DNA of 64,000 nt from the NCBI GenBank assembly GCA_036493895.1, contig DASXOZ010000053.1:124001-188000 (forward strand). The letters run 5' to 3'. The notes under the pieces are model-generated. The model saw only the letters and a list, made by a program, of their open reading frames with translations. It ran no database searches and was not told where the DNA came from. This DNA is from Candidatus Binatia bacterium (lineage in GTDB: Bacteria > Desulfobacterota > Binatia > UBA1149 > CAITLU01). The position numbers and the translations under genes are program-made. Below, piece after piece: positions 35,732 to 47,421 of this stretch (positions are counted from its first letter, which is position 1; each line of letters starts with the position of its first letter).

Positions 35732-36061
35732 GTGGCACCGTCCCATTCGACACCGGCTGCGCAAGGTCTGGCGGCCGCTCGCACGAGCAGCTGGCTCGCC
35801 GGCGCGCTGCTCGCGATGGTGGTCGCCGGATGGTGGAGCGGCCGCGAGCAACGCGGGCTGCTGTCGCTGCCGGCACCGATCCGGCGCGAAATCTACCTTC
35901 GCACGCTTTCGAGCGTCACCGCTTTGTGCACCGACCAGCGCGCCGCCGACGCCGTCGCTTCGCGCTGCCAGGACAGCGCCCGCTTCCTCGTCGAGTTTCC
36001 GGAATGCGACGAAGCCTGCCGCACCCTTGCGCGGCCCTTCCTGCCGGAGCCGACCCGCTAG
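35732..36061 (+). CDS. Small single-helix membrane protein, unknown function
   Basis: This possible 109-residue protein has one hydrophobic segment (SWLAGALLAMVVAGWW, about residues 20-35). The soluble part carries four cysteines (about residues 65-96) that could form disulfides if periplasmic. I do not recognise a family. It precedes the KimA-type gene by 31 bp in the same direction and lies directly behind the sigma-54-type promoter. The predicted transcription start falls next to the GTG used here, so a later start (for example ATG at 35815) is possible. Confidence 0.5.
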   Translation: MAPSHSTPAAQGLAAARTSSWLAGALLAMVVAGWWSGREQRGLLSLPAPIRREIYLRTLSSVTALCTDQRAADAVASRCQDSARFLVEFPECDEACRTLARPFLPEPTR

Positions 36062-36092
36062 ATGAGAAAATGAGAAAAGGAGAGAGCTTGCC

Positions 36093-38119
36093 GTGGGGAT
36101 GACCAACCAGAGTTTTACTGCGTCGCGCCTGCTGCGTGCCGTCATCGGCGACAAGAGGGAGATCGACGAGGGCGTGTTCCACAAGGTCTCGCTGGTGGCG
36201 TTCCTGGCCTGGGTGGGCCTCGGCGCCGACGGTCTGTCGTCGTCGGCCTACGGCCCCGAGGAAGCGTTCAAGGCCCTCGGCGGCGAGACCTACCTCGCGA
36301 TCATGCTCGCGCTCGCGACGACGCTGACGGTCGTCATCATCGCGTACTCGTACAGCCGCATCATCGAGCATTTTCCGCTGGGCGGCGGCGGGTACATCGT
36401 CGCGTCGCGACTTCTCGGAGCCGGCGCGGGCGTGACATCGGGATCGGCGCTCGTGATCGACTACGTTCTGACGATCTCGATCTCGATCGCGGCGGGCGGC
36501 GACGCGATCTTCAGCTTCCTGCACCCGGAGTGGAGCACCAAACTGGTCTTCGGGCTGTTCCCGCTGAAGCTTCCGATTGAATTTCTCGCCATCGTCGTGC
36601 TGATCCTGCTCAACCTGCGCGGGGTCAAGGAGTCGGTGACGGCGCTGGCGCCGATTTTCCTCACCTTCCTCGTCACGCATGCGATCCTGATCGTCGGCGT
36701 CATCCTCAGCCGCTCGGGCGAAATTCCGGTCGTCGTCGCCGGCGTGCGCGAAGGTTTCGCCCACGGGCTGCAGAGTCCGCCGCTCGGGCTCGGCGCAATC
36801 GGAATGATCGCGCTGTTCCTGCGCGCCTACTCGATGGGTGCCGGTACCTACACGGGCATCGAGGCCGTCTCCAACGGCCTTTCGATCATGCGCGAGCCGA
36901 AGGTACAGACCGGCCGCCGCACGATGGCGCTGATGGCCTCTTCGCTGGCGCTCACCGCCGGAGGGCTGATCGTCGCGTACCTTCTCGCGCACGTGATCCC
37001 GGTCGAAGGCAAGACGATGAACGCCGTTCTCGCCGAGAAGTTCAGCGAGGGCATGCACATCGGCGGTTTCTCGTACGGCACCGCGTTCGTGTTCGTCACG
37101 CTCGTCTCCGAGGCTGCGCTGCTCGTCGTCGCCGCGCAGGCCGGCTTCATCGACGGTCCGCGCGTGATGGCCAACATGGCCTCCGACTCGTTCCTCCCGC
37201 ACCGGTTCAGCCAGCTTTCCGACCGCCTGACGATGCACTACGGCGTGCTGCTGATGGGCGGCCTTTCCGCTGCCGCGCTCTGGTACACCAGTGGCGACGT
37301 CACGCACCTGGTCGTCATGTACTCGATCAACGTGTTCGTGACGTTCTCGTTGTCCCAGCTCGCGATGTGCCGCTTCTGGGTGCGCCACCGCAGCGACCAC
37401 GAGTTGTGGAGGCGGCGCCTGGGCGTGCACGTGATCGCGCTGGCGCTTTGCGTGTTCATCCTTTGCGCCACCGTCTACGTGAAGTTCGCCGAAGGCGGCT
37501 GGGTCACGCTGGGGCTTACCGCGGTGCTGATCGCCACCTGCTTCGTGATCCGGCGCCACTACCGCACCGTGCAGGGCGGGCTGAACCGGCTCGACGACAT
37601 CGTCGAGGCGCTGCCGACCACCTGCAACGGCCATACGCCGGAGCTGCAGCCGGAAGCGCCGACCGCAGTGCTGCTGGTCGGCTCCTACGCGGGACTCGGC
37701 ATCCACACGATGCTGTCAATCGAGAGGCTGTTCCCCCGCTATTTCAAGAACTACGTGTTCGTCGCGGTCGGGGTCATCGATTCGGCGTCGTTCACCAACG
37801 TGAGCGCCGTCGACGAAGTGCGCGAGCGCACGCAGACCGAGCTCGCGCGTTACGTCGAGCTGGCCAACCGCCTCGGGCTGGCTGCGCAGATGCGCATGGC
37901 CATCGACACCGAAGTGCTCGGTCCCGCGCTGCGCCTGTGCACCGACGTCCAGCGCGACTACCCGCGCTCGATCTTCTTTGCCGGCAAGCTCGTGTTCGAG
38001 CGGGAGCGCTGGTACCAGCGCCTGCTGCACAACGAGACGGCTTACCAGCTCCAGCGAAGCCTGCAGTTCGCCGGCCTGAACGCGATGGTGCTTCCGACCC
38101 GCGTGCTGGAGACCGCTGC

Positions 38120-38123
<4 letters not shown>
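36093..38123 (+). CDS. kimA: KimA-type potassium uptake permease (APC superfamily)
   Basis: The protein has 676 residues. About 12 membrane helices span residues 30-490, followed by a cytoplasmic alpha/beta domain (about 515-676) similar in position to the Usp-like domain of KimA. Diagnostic stretches include GADGLSSSAYGPEEAF (KimA: SSDALSSVAYGTEE), FPLGGGGYIVAS, ILLNLRGVKES and LSQLAMCRFW. KimA of Bacillus subtilis is a high-affinity K+/H+ symporter controlled by c-di-AMP. An amino-acid substrate cannot be excluded, but the KdpD-derived gene in the operon supports K+. The GTG start is favoured by AAGGAGAG about 9 bp upstream; ATG at 36099 is an alternative. The stop overlaps the next ATG (ATGA). 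Confidence 0.82.
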
Positions 38124-39661
<1,538 letters not shown>

Positions 39662-39700
39662 CGGCGGCGCTCGCGGCCGCCTGCAAGCAAAGCCTGCTCG

Positions 39701-41551
39701 ATGCTCGGACTGCGCCGCAAACTCACGCTCGCCTTCGGCGGCCTGCTCGCGCTGCTTCTCGTGCTCGGCGCGACCAGCATCGCGCTGCTCAACGAATACA
39801 GCTCGACGCTCGAGAGGATCTTCCGCGAGAACTACGACACCGTCCTTTATGCGCAGCACATGAAGGACTCGATCGACGTCCTCGACGGCCTGGCCGAGCG
39901 CTCGCTGTGGAACGAGAACACCGACGCATCGCAGGCACACGACGCGACCGATTCCTTCGAGCGCAACCTTGCCAGCGAGTTCGGCAACATCACGCTGCCG
40001 GGGGAGGCCGAAGCCGCCGACCAGCTCGGCGCCCAGTGGAAAACCTACCGCCAGAACCTCGAACGCCAGCTTGCCAGCGAGGATCCGGTGCCGGCCAGAC
40101 GCGAGGCTTACCGCACGGTGCTGCTTGTCCAGGCCCAGGCCGTCAAGGCGACGGCCCAGCACATCATCGACCTCAACCTTGCCAACATGGTCTCGGTCGA
40201 CGGCCAGGTACGTTCCCAGGCCGAGACGTCGCGCCGCGAGATGCTGGCGATCATGGGGCTGGCCGCACTGTTCGCCGTCGCGCTCACGGTGCTGATCGGA
40301 CGATCCATCCTCGATCCGCTTCGCGCACTGACTGCGTCGGTGCGCGAGATCGAGCGCGGCAATCTCGACCTGGCGGTGGCCGTTCCGTCGGGCGACGAGA
40401 TCGGCGAGCTGGCCGAGGCGTTCAACAACATGACGGCACGCCTGCGCGAGTTCCGCCGTTCCGACCGCGCGCGCCTGGCGCGCACCGAGCGCACGACGCT
40501 GCTGGCGCTCAACAGCTTTCCCGACGCCGTGGCGGTCGTCGGTCCCGACGGTCGCATCGAGATGGCCAACGAGACCGCCGAGCGCGAGTTCCAGCTCGCA
40601 CCCGGAGTGGACCTGGCGCGCTCGGAGAACAAGGCCCTGTGGAACATCGTCGGGCAGACGCTGGCGACCCAGCAGCCGTTCCGTCCGAGGGGCTACGAGT
40701 CGGCGATCGGAATCTTTCGCGAGACCGAGCGCTACTTTCAGCCTCAGGCGGTGCCGATCCTGTCGGAAGACAAGACGCTCGTCGGTGTGACGCTGGTGCT
40801 GAGCGACGTCACGAGCCTGCGCATTCTGGACATGATGAAGAGCGGCCTGTTGTCGGTCGTGTCGCACGAGCTCAAGACTCCGCTCACGTCGATCCGCATG
40901 GCCACGCACCTTCTGCTCGAAGGCAGGGTCGGACCGCTGACGGCACAGCAGGCCGACCTCCTGCAGGCGGCGCGCGAGGACGGCGACCGCCTGCACGGCA
41001 TCATCGACAACCTGCTCGACCTCGGGCGCCTGCAGTCGGGGCGCGGCCTTCTCGACCTGGAGCCGGTACCGGTGCAGAGCCTGGTCGAGGATGCGGTCGC
41101 CGAATTCGCGACCCGTTACCGCAGCCGCGGCGTGCAGCTCGAGGTTGGGTGCGCGCCGGATTCGGGCGCAGCGCTCGTCGATACCGGGCGCGTCCGTCAC
41201 GTCTTCGCGAACCTGCTGGAAAATGCGCTGCGCTTTACGCCCGGCGGCGGCCGCGTGTCGATCACTTCTTCGCGCAGCGGCGAGTTCGTCGAATTTGCCG
41301 TCGCCGACACTGGCAGCGGCATCGCACCCGAGGATCTCCCGCGCATTTTCGACCGCTTCTATCGCGCAGCCCACCAGGCCGCCCACAGCGGCGCGGGGCT
41401 CGGCCTGGCGATCGTCAAGGAGATCGTCGAGGCGCACGGCGGAACGATCTTCGTGCAAAGCGAGCCCGCGCGCGGCACAACGTTCCGCTTCTCGCTGCGG
41501 GCGGCCAGCTCAGCCGACGCCGCCGCGAGCCGGGGCGAAGCCGCATCGTGA
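39701..41551 (+). CDS. KinB-like sensor histidine kinase
   Basis: This 616-residue membrane kinase has helices at about 8-30 and 178-200 that frame a helical periplasmic sensor. HAMP (about 200-255) and a PAS domain (about 262-375) follow. The HisKA domain has LSVVSHELKTPLTSIRMA (His389), and the HATPase domain carries NLLENALRF, DTGSGI and GLGLAIV. The sensor-HAMP-PAS-kinase order and MKSGLLSVVSHELKTPLTS sequence resemble KinB of Pseudomonas, the partner of AlgB. It lies 39 bp behind the AlgB-like gene and 34 bp before the KdpD-derived gene. The signal is unknown; the operon suggests K+ or envelope status. Confidence 0.9.
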   Translation: MLGLRRKLTLAFGGLLALLLVLGATSIALLNEYSSTLERIFRENYDTVLYAQHMKDSIDVLDGLAERSLWNENTDASQAHDATDSFERNLASEFGNITLPGEAEAADQLGAQWKTYRQNLERQLASEDPVPARREAYRTVLLVQAQAVKATAQHIIDLNLANMVSVDGQVRSQAETSRREMLAIMGLAALFAVALTVLIGRSILDPLRALTASVREIERGNLDLAVAVPSGDEIGELAEAFNNMTARLREFRRSDRARLARTERTTLLALNSFPDAVAVVGPDGRIEMANETAEREFQLAPGVDLARSENKALWNIVGQTLATQQPFRPRGYESAIGIFRETERYFQPQAVPILSEDKTLVGVTLVLSDVTSLRILDMMKSGLLSVVSHELKTPLTSIRMATHLLLEGRVGPLTAQQADLLQAAREDGDRLHGIIDNLLDLGRLQSGRGLLDLEPVPVQSLVEDAVAEFATRYRSRGVQLEVGCAPDSGAALVDTGRVRHVFANLLENALRFTPGGGRVSITSSRSGEFVEFAVADTGSGIAPEDLPRIFDRFYRAAHQAAHSGAGLGLAIVKEIVEAHGGTIFVQSEPARGTTFRFSLRAASSADAAASRGEAAS

Positions 41552-41585
41552 GCCGGTCTTTCGTCGCCGGCCTGCCGGAACGGCA

Positions 41586-43217
41586 ATGAGCAGGGAACGA
41601 AGCGATCACTTCCTCGAGCTGATTCGCCGCGCGCACCGCGGCCGCCTCAAGGTCTATCTTGGCTACGGCCCCGGTGTCGGCAAAACCTGGCAGATGCTCG
41701 AGGAAGCGCACCGCCTGCGGCAGCAGGCCGTGGACGTCGTCGTCGGGTACGTCGAGACGCACGGACGCGACGACGTCGCCAGGCTCGCCGCCGGACTCGA
41801 GACGCTTGCGCGGCGCAAGGAAGACTACCGCGGCCTGGTGCTCGAGGAATTCGACGTCGAGGCGGCGCTCGCGAGAAAACCGGAAGTCGTGCTCGTCGAC
41901 GAGCTCGCGCACGCCAACCTTCCCGGAAGCCGCAATGCCAAGCGATACGAAGACGTCCAGGAGCTGCTCGCCGCCGGCATCCACGTGCTGACGACGCTGA
42001 ACGTCCAGCATCTCGAAAGCCTCTACGACACGGTCGAACGACTGGTCGGCATCAAGGTGCGCGAAAGGCTGCCCGACTCGGTGCTCGCCGACGCCGACGA
42101 AGTCGTCAACGTCGATCTTTCGCCGCAGGATCTTCGAAGGCGCGTCGCCGACGGCAAAGTCTATCCGCGCGGCGGCAGTGACGGCGAAACGGCCGGGCTT
42201 TTCGCAGAGACGAGCCTCGAGCGGCTTCGCGAGTTGACGATGCGGGAGATCGCATCCCAGATCGATTTCCGTCGCCGCGCAATCCCGCGCGCCGGCGAAG
42301 GATCCTCTCCCGACCAGATCATGGTCTGCCTCGGCACAGGCGCCGCCGCCAATGCGAGCCTGCTGCGCTTCGCGTCGCGCCTGGCCGGGCGCCTCAACCG
42401 CAACTGGTACGCGGTGCACGTGCAGGGCTCGGTTGACGCCGGCGAGGCGGCGGCGCGAGCGCTCGCCGACACGATGGTGCTGGCCAACGAGCTCGGCGCG
42501 ACCGTCTTCACGTTCCGCGGCGACAGCGTCGTCGATACCATCGTCCGCTTTGCCGGCGAATACCGCGTCGGCCAGATCGTCGTCGGCAGGTCGAGACAAT
42601 TGGCGTGGTGGCAGCACCGGCTCGGTCGCACGACGCTGTGCTCGGATCTGATCGAGCGCTCGGCCGGCTTCACCGTGGTCGTCGTCGACACCGATCGCGA
42701 CGAGCCTGTAGCGATCGAGGGCGACACCGCACCGACACGAAGCACGGCGGAATCGTCGCGACGCCTGTCGCAGCTTCTCGGCGAGAATCATATCGAGATC
42801 TTCGATCGACCGATGGCCACCGAGCAGGTGCTGAGAACCCTGCTCTCACGCATCGGGGCCGGACGCGCGCAGTGGAACGCCGACGAGGCGCTCGCGCGCC
42901 TTCACGAACGCGAAAGCCAGGGCTCGACGTTCCTGAACGAAGGCATCGCGCTTCCCCACGCCCGGCTCGATGGCCTCGCCGCTCCCGTAGCAGCGCTGGC
43001 CGTGACCAGGGCCGGAGTCAGCGACGTCGCGCGCGAGCACCCCATCGAGGTCGTCTTCCTTCTGCTGGCGCCCGCGACGCAGGCCCACGAGCACCTTCAA
43101 TGGATCGGCACGGCCGTACGCGTGTTCCGCAACGCGTCGGTGCGGCGGCGTCTGGCAGCAGCTGCCGGTCCCGGGGACGTGCTCCGGGCGCTCGAGGATG
43201 GAGAGCCGTTCACCTGA
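41586..43217 (+). CDS. N-KdpD - Usp - PTS EIIA(Ntr)-like fusion protein
   Basis: This 543-residue soluble protein has three parts. Residues 20-235 are the KdpD sensor domain, with Walker A GYGPGVGKT (26-34) and the DELAH box (Asp105-Glu106) followed by N-x-P-G-S-R-N-x-K-R. Residues about 245-370 are a Usp-like domain with GRSRQLAWWQHRLGRT near its end. Residues about 395-540 are a PTS EIIA type-2 (EIIA-Ntr-like) domain with the phospho-accepting His458 in GIALPHAR. The membrane and histidine-kinase parts of KdpD are missing. Usp and EIIA(Ntr) are both known to bind KdpD, so the fusion could act as a K+-status integrator for the neighbouring KimA permease or the AlgB-like regulator. Confidence 0.85.
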   Translation: MSRERSDHFLELIRRAHRGRLKVYLGYGPGVGKTWQMLEEAHRLRQQAVDVVVGYVETHGRDDVARLAAGLETLARRKEDYRGLVLEEFDVEAALARKPEVVLVDELAHANLPGSRNAKRYEDVQELLAAGIHVLTTLNVQHLESLYDTVERLVGIKVRERLPDSVLADADEVVNVDLSPQDLRRRVADGKVYPRGGSDGETAGLFAETSLERLRELTMREIASQIDFRRRAIPRAGEGSSPDQIMVCLGTGAAANASLLRFASRLAGRLNRNWYAVHVQGSVDAGEAAARALADTMVLANELGATVFTFRGDSVVDTIVRFAGEYRVGQIVVGRSRQLAWWQHRLGRTTLCSDLIERSAGFTVVVVDTDRDEPVAIEGDTAPTRSTAESSRRLSQLLGENHIEIFDRPMATEQVLRTLLSRIGAGRAQWNADEALARLHERESQGSTFLNEGIALPHARLDGLAAPVAALAVTRAGVSDVAREHPIEVVFLLLAPATQAHEHLQWIGTAVRVFRNASVRRRLAAAAGPGDVLRALEDGEPFT

Positions 43218-43246
43218 CGGCCAGGCCATGCCTGGCGGCCGTTTTT
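43217..43246 (+). terminator. Rho-independent terminator of the KimA operon
   Basis: Directly behind the stop of the KdpD-EIIA fusion gene, a 7 bp stem GCCAGGC-CAT-GCCTGGC (43220-43236) with extra pairing at its base is followed by TTTTT (43242-43246). It separates the kimA operon from the ammonium transporter gene. Confidence 0.8.
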
Positions 43247-43398
43247 CGCGGTGCCCCGCGCAGTTCGACCAGGCCGATGCCTGCACAGCGCGCACCCTGT
43301 CCTTTCCCCCGGCGCATGCGCTATAGGGGCGGCGGCGTTCCGGTGCCGTCGTCGCCGCCTCCGCGACACGGCCAATCTATCGCCACAAGGGACCAGCC

Positions 43399-44895
43399 AT
43401 GAAAGGAAGTTCGCGAGTTCTCTTCGTGGGCGGCAGCGCCTGCGCTCTCCTGCGGCCTCTTGCCGCTGTCACCGTCATCGCGGCCCTTGTCGGCGTCTTC
43501 GCGCCGGCGATCGCCTCGGCGGCCGACGCAGCGACGCGCTCCGACCCGACCATCGAGCAACGGGTGGCCGACCTCGAGGCCTACGTGAACAACGCCGCGC
43601 GCGGAGCCGACGCAACCAATGCGACGGTCGCGTCGAAGGTCTCCGGTTCCGGCCCCGGCCATAACGGCTGGATGATGACGTCGGCGGCACTGGTGCTGTT
43701 CATGACGCTGCCGGGGCTGGCGCTGTTCTACGGCGGCCTCGTGCGCACGAAGAACGTGCTGTCGGTGCTGGCCCAGTGTTTCGGCATTGCCGGCCTCGTG
43801 ACGATCCTTTGGTGGGCCTTCGGCTACAGCATGGTCTTCGACAGGGGCGGCGGCATCATCGGCGGCTTCTCCAAGATGTTCCTGCGAGGCGTGACGAGCG
43901 CACCCAATACCGACTACTCGTACTGGGTCTCCGAGAACGTCTTCGCGATGTACCAGATGATGTTCGCGATCATCACGCCGGCGCTGATCATCGGCGCGAT
44001 CGCCGAGCGCATGAAGTTCTCGGCAATCCTGCTGTTCGTCACGCTTTGGATGCTCGTCGTCTACTTCCCGCTGGCCCACATGGTCTGGGGTGTCACCGGG
44101 ATGATGAACGGCGTCTGGAACGCCGACGCCCCGATCAAGGCCATCGACTTCGCCGGCGGCACTGTCGTGCACATGTCGTCGGGATGGTCGGCGCTGATCC
44201 TGTGCCTGATCCTCGGGCCCCGCATCGGATTCCGCAAGGAGGCATTCGCGCCGCACAGCATGGTGATGTGCATGATCGGCACCGGGATGCTGTGGGTCGG
44301 CTGGTACGGCTTCAATGCAGGAAGCGCGGTGGCTGCCGACGGCGTTGCCGCCAACGCGTTCACGACCACGACGCTGGCAACGGCGGTCGCGTCGTTTACG
44401 TGGGCGATGGCCGAATACTTCGAGCGCGGCAAGCCCAGCGTGCTCGGCTTCTGTTCGGGTGCGGTGGCCGGCCTCGTCGTGATCACGCCGGCCTGCGGCT
44501 TCGTCACGCCCGGCTCGAGCGTCCTCATCGGCATCCTGGCCGGAATCGTTCCGTTCATCGCGTGCACGCGCATCAAGCACATATTCCAGTACGACGACGC
44601 GCTCGACACCTTCGGCGTGCACGCCGTCGGCGGAACTCTCGGCGCCTTCGTCACCGGAATCTTCGCGACTCCCGACGTCAACTCGAACCTCGCGACGAAC
44701 CTGTCGAAGATCGTCGGCAGCACGCTGTGGATGGAGCAGCTCAAGGCGATGGGCATCACGATCGTGATGGCCGTCGTCGGCACGGTGGTGATCGCCAACG
44801 TCGTGCGCGCGCTGGTCGGGCTCAGGCCGGAGACCGAGGTCGAGCGCCAGGGTCTCGACATCAGCGAACACGGCGAAGTGGGGTACAACTTCTGA
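43399..44895 (+). CDS. amt: Ammonium transporter
   Basis: The protein has 498 residues, longer than E. coli AmtB. The extra length is an N-terminal segment with a signal-like helix (18-45) and a short coiled region (TIEQRVADLEAYVNNAA) before the first Amt helix. Eleven membrane helices follow with AALVLFMTLPGLALFYGGLVR, VVHMSSGWSAL (first pore His) and FGVHAVGGTLGAF (second pore His). It conducts ammonium/ammonia across the inner membrane. No glnK lies beside it. Its position right after the K+/EIIA(Ntr) operon is notable, but a terminator separates the two and I find no sigma-54 promoter in front of it. Confidence 0.95.
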   Translation: MKGSSRVLFVGGSACALLRPLAAVTVIAALVGVFAPAIASAADAATRSDPTIEQRVADLEAYVNNAARGADATNATVASKVSGSGPGHNGWMMTSAALVLFMTLPGLALFYGGLVRTKNVLSVLAQCFGIAGLVTILWWAFGYSMVFDRGGGIIGGFSKMFLRGVTSAPNTDYSYWVSENVFAMYQMMFAIITPALIIGAIAERMKFSAILLFVTLWMLVVYFPLAHMVWGVTGMMNGVWNADAPIKAIDFAGGTVVHMSSGWSALILCLILGPRIGFRKEAFAPHSMVMCMIGTGMLWVGWYGFNAGSAVAADGVAANAFTTTTLATAVASFTWAMAEYFERGKPSVLGFCSGAVAGLVVITPACGFVTPGSSVLIGILAGIVPFIACTRIKHIFQYDDALDTFGVHAVGGTLGAFVTGIFATPDVNSNLATNLSKIVGSTLWMEQLKAMGITIVMAVVGTVVIANVVRALVGLRPETEVERQGLDISEHGEVGYNF

Positions 44896-44911
44896 ACGCG
44901 CGGAGCGGCTG

Positions 44912-46108
44912 ATGCCGCTGGATCTCGTAGCCGCCTCCACGTTCGGCGTGGAGGCGGTCGTCGCGCGCGAGCTCGACGCGCTCGGCTACCAGGCCAGCCC
45001 CGCGCAGACCGGGCGCATCCACTTCGAGGGCGATCGCCTCGCGCTGGCGCGCGCGAACATCCAGCTGCGAAGCGCCGACCGCGTCTTCGTGCGGCTCGCC
45101 GAGTTTCCCGCGCCCGATTTCGATGCGCTGTTCGAGACCGTGCTGTCGATCCCGTGGCAAGACTGGATCGCGCGCGACGAGGCCTTTCCGGTCACGGGAC
45201 GATCGGTACGAAGCACGCTGTCGAGCGTGCCGGCGCTGCAACGGACCGTCAAAAAGGCCATCTCCATGCGGCTCGGCGAGGCGTTCGGCGTGCGCAGCCT
45301 TGCCGAGACCGGCGCTGTCGTTCCCATCGAAATCGCGTTGCTCCACGACACCGCCACCTTGCTCCTCGACACCAGCGGCGACGGGCTGCACAAGCGCGGC
45401 TACCGCGACCTGGTCGGCGCCGCTCCGCTGCGCGAGACGCTGGCGGCCGCCCTCGTCGATCTTTCGTTCTGGAAAAACGGCAAGGCCCTGATCGATCCGT
45501 TCTGCGGCAGCGGAACGATCGCCATCGAAGCGGCGCTGGCCGGCCGCAGGATCGCGCCCGGTGTGGCACGCAGCTTCGCGGCCGAAGGCTGGAGCTGGAT
45601 GCCGGCGGAGGTCTGGGCGCAGGCACGCGAAGAAGCGCAAGACCAGGCGCTGGAGCGCCTCGACGAACGCATCATCGCGACCGACATCGACGCCGAAGCG
45701 CTGTCGCTCGCGCGCCGCCACGCCGCGCGCGCCGGAGTCGAGGCCGACATCCACTTCCAGAAGCGCGCCTTTGCCGACCTCGAGACCAGTCACCATTACG
45801 GCTGCATCGTCACCAACCCGCCCTACGGGGTGCGTCTCGAGGACGATGACGACGTGCGCCGCCTGTACGAATCGATGGCGGCCGTGTTCGAGCGCCTGCC
45901 GACCTGGTCGTTCTTCGTTCTTACGCCGTGGCGCGATTTCGAGAGCATCGTCCGGCGGCGCGCCGACCGGCGCCGCAAGCTCTACAATGCCCGCATCGAG
46001 TGCACGTACTTCCAGTTCCACGGGCCCAAGCCTCCGCGGGCCGACGGCGGCGGCACCGGCACCGGCACCGGCGAAGACCGGGAAGCACGCGAAAGCGGGC
46101 CCCGGTAG
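44912..46108 (+). CDS. THUMP-domain 23S rRNA (guanine) methyltransferase, RlmL-like
   Basis: The protein has 398 residues. A THUMP/ferredoxin-like RNA-binding part (about 1-170) is followed by a Rossmann methyltransferase with [17 protein letters not shown] (SAM loop) and the catalytic [11 protein letters not shown] (N-P-P-Y). It resembles the N-terminal half of E. coli RlmKL and Bacillus YpsC, which methylate guanine N2 in 23S rRNA; the exact base is not assignable. The last 30 residues are Gly/Thr-rich. It follows amt by 16 bp and is probably co-transcribed. Confidence 0.9.
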   Translation: MPLDLVAASTFGVEAVVARELDALGYQASPAQTGRIHFEGDRLALARANIQLRSADRVFVRLAEFPAPDFDALFETVLSIPWQDWIARDEAFPVTGRSVRSTLSSVPALQRTVKKAISMRLGEAFGVRSLAETGAVVPIEIALLHDTATLLLDTSGDGLHKRGYRDLVGAAPLRETLAAALVDLSFWKNGKALIDPFCGSGTIAIEAALAGRRIAPGVARSFAAEGWSWMPAEVWAQAREEAQDQALERLDERIIATDIDAEALSLARRHAARAGVEADIHFQKRAFADLETSHHYGCIVTNPPYGVRLEDDDDVRRLYESMAAVFERLPTWSFFVLTPWRDFESIVRRRADRRRKLYNARIECTYFQFHGPKPPRADGGGTGTGTGEDREARESGPR

Positions 46109-46193
46109 GCTTTTCCGCCGGCCTTTGGCAAGACAAGGTCCCGGCTCCCGCCGCTGGCGGGGCCTTCACCGCGACCGAAACTGGAGAACGAAC

Positions 46194-46667
46194 ATGAAGA
46201 CCTTCGTCACGACGACGGCGATTGCCGTCGCCCTCACGTCCACCCTGGTAGCGTGCGCGCAGGACGCCACCAAGGACAGCAAGCCTGCGGCACAAGCCGC
46301 CAAACCGGCTGCCGCCGACAGCAAGGAGCAAGGCAAGGTGACCACCACGGCCAGCGGCCTCAAGTACGAAGTGTTGCGCGAAGGAACGGGCGCCAAGCCC
46401 ACCGCAGCCAGCAACGTCACCGTCAACTACAAGGGCACGCTGACCGACGGCACCGTGTTCGACAGCTCCTACGACCGCGGCCAGCCGGCCACGTTCCCAC
46501 TGAGCGGCGTGATCAAGGGCTGGACCGAAGGCCTGCAGTACATGACGGTGGGCTCCAAATACCGTTTCACGATTCCGCCCGAGCTTGCGTACGGACCGCG
46601 CAACATGGGCAAGATTCCGCCCAACTCGACGCTGGTCTTCGAAGTCGAGCTGCTCGGCATCAACTGA
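46194..46667 (+). CDS. FKBP-type peptidyl-prolyl isomerase lipoprotein
   Basis: The protein has 157 residues. The signal peptide ends in LVAC, so it is a lipoprotein. After an alanine/lysine-rich linker the FKBP domain begins [18 protein letters not shown] and carries [42 protein letters not shown] and [28 protein letters not shown]. It catalyses cis-trans isomerisation of prolines in the periplasm. The ATG has CTGGAGAAC upstream. It lies 85 bp behind the rRNA methyltransferase gene. Confidence 0.94.
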   Translation: MKTFVTTTAIAVALTSTLVACAQDATKDSKPAAQAAKPAAADSKEQGKVTTTASGLKYEVLREGTGAKPTAASNVTVNYKGTLTDGTVFDSSYDRGQPATFPLSGVIKGWTEGLQYMTVGSKYRFTIPPELAYGPRNMGKIPPNSTLVFEVELLGIN

Positions 46668-46692
46668 GCGAGGCTGCGCGCAGGATTTCCGG

Positions 46693-47271
46693 CTACGGCG
46701 TCACCGTTCCCGCCAGCGGGCACGGTGCGCCGTGGCCGGACCTCGTGTCGCAAAGCGCGACGCTGCGCAGGTAGTCCTCCCATTGACGCAGCTCGGCGTC
46801 CTGCGGAGCGGCGCCCCAACGACGGATCAGCAGGTAGTGCGCATCGGCGCCGCGAAGATAGAGAAGCAGGTTCGCCAGATGCTTCGCGTCGCGGGTGCTG
46901 CAGGTCTTGAGCCACAGCAGACGCGGGGTGCCGCCGGCCGCGGACTCATCCAGAGTGTCGGAAGTCTCCGTGAGGCAGGCGGGATTGCCTCCCTGCTCGG
47001 CCATGCGGCGAAAATCCGCGGGATTGGGCCCAGGCCCCTCGCGCATCACACGAACGACGAAGACGCCCGGGCTGCCCGGCTGCGTCCACTCGGACACGTC
47101 GGTCTGGTCCTCACGGCCACGACGCACCTGCCAGCTTTTTCCCGGCATCTGCGCGGGAAGCCTCAGGTTCTCGCCGCGGCCGTAGCCTTGCGGGGCCATC
47201 GTGCTGCACGCCGTGAGCGAGCAGCAGAAAAGGGCGCCGATCGCGGCTCCTCGAATGCGTCGTTGGTGCAC
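46693..47271 (-). CDS. Lipoprotein of unknown function
   Basis: This 192-residue protein has a signal ending in the lipobox LTAC. The start is a GTG with an ideal AAGGAGG eight bases upstream; no ATG is available. The mature part is polar with cysteine pairs (CLTETSD..., KTCSTRDAK, ALCDTRSG...CP) that may form disulfides. I do not recognise a family. It is divergent from the copper ATPase region (150 bp between starts) and convergent with the FKBP gene. A longer open frame continuing upstream is antisense to the ATPase gene and was ignored. Confidence 0.7.
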   Translation of the reverse strand: MHQRRIRGAAIGALFCCSLTACSTMAPQGYGRGENLRLPAQMPGKSWQVRRGREDQTDVSEWTQPGSPGVFVVRVMREGPGPNPADFRRMAEQGGNPACLTETSDTLDESAAGGTPRLLWLKTCSTRDAKHLANLLLYLRGADAHYLLIRRWGAAPQDAELRQWEDYLRSVALCDTRSGHGAPCPLAGTVTP

Positions 47272-47421
47272 GTGTTGGTCCTCCTTCGGTGCGGCTTGCG
47301 GTGCGGGCCGACGGGAGGGGTTTTTCCGCAGCCTGCTTCTGCCAGATAGCGCGCGGCGCCGGCTGAGGACAGCGACACACCGCCGGGTTGTGCCCGCACA
47401 CCCAGGACTTATTGTCGCACG

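Noticed and set aside
41586-43217. A complete KdpD sensor kinase
   Set aside because: There is no membrane part or histidine kinase domain, and no kdpABC genes are present; the frame ends in an EIIA domain.
43247-43398. A sigma-54 promoter for the ammonium transporter
   Set aside because: I looked for GG-N10-GC with consensus flanks and found none; only the terminator of the preceding operon is clear.
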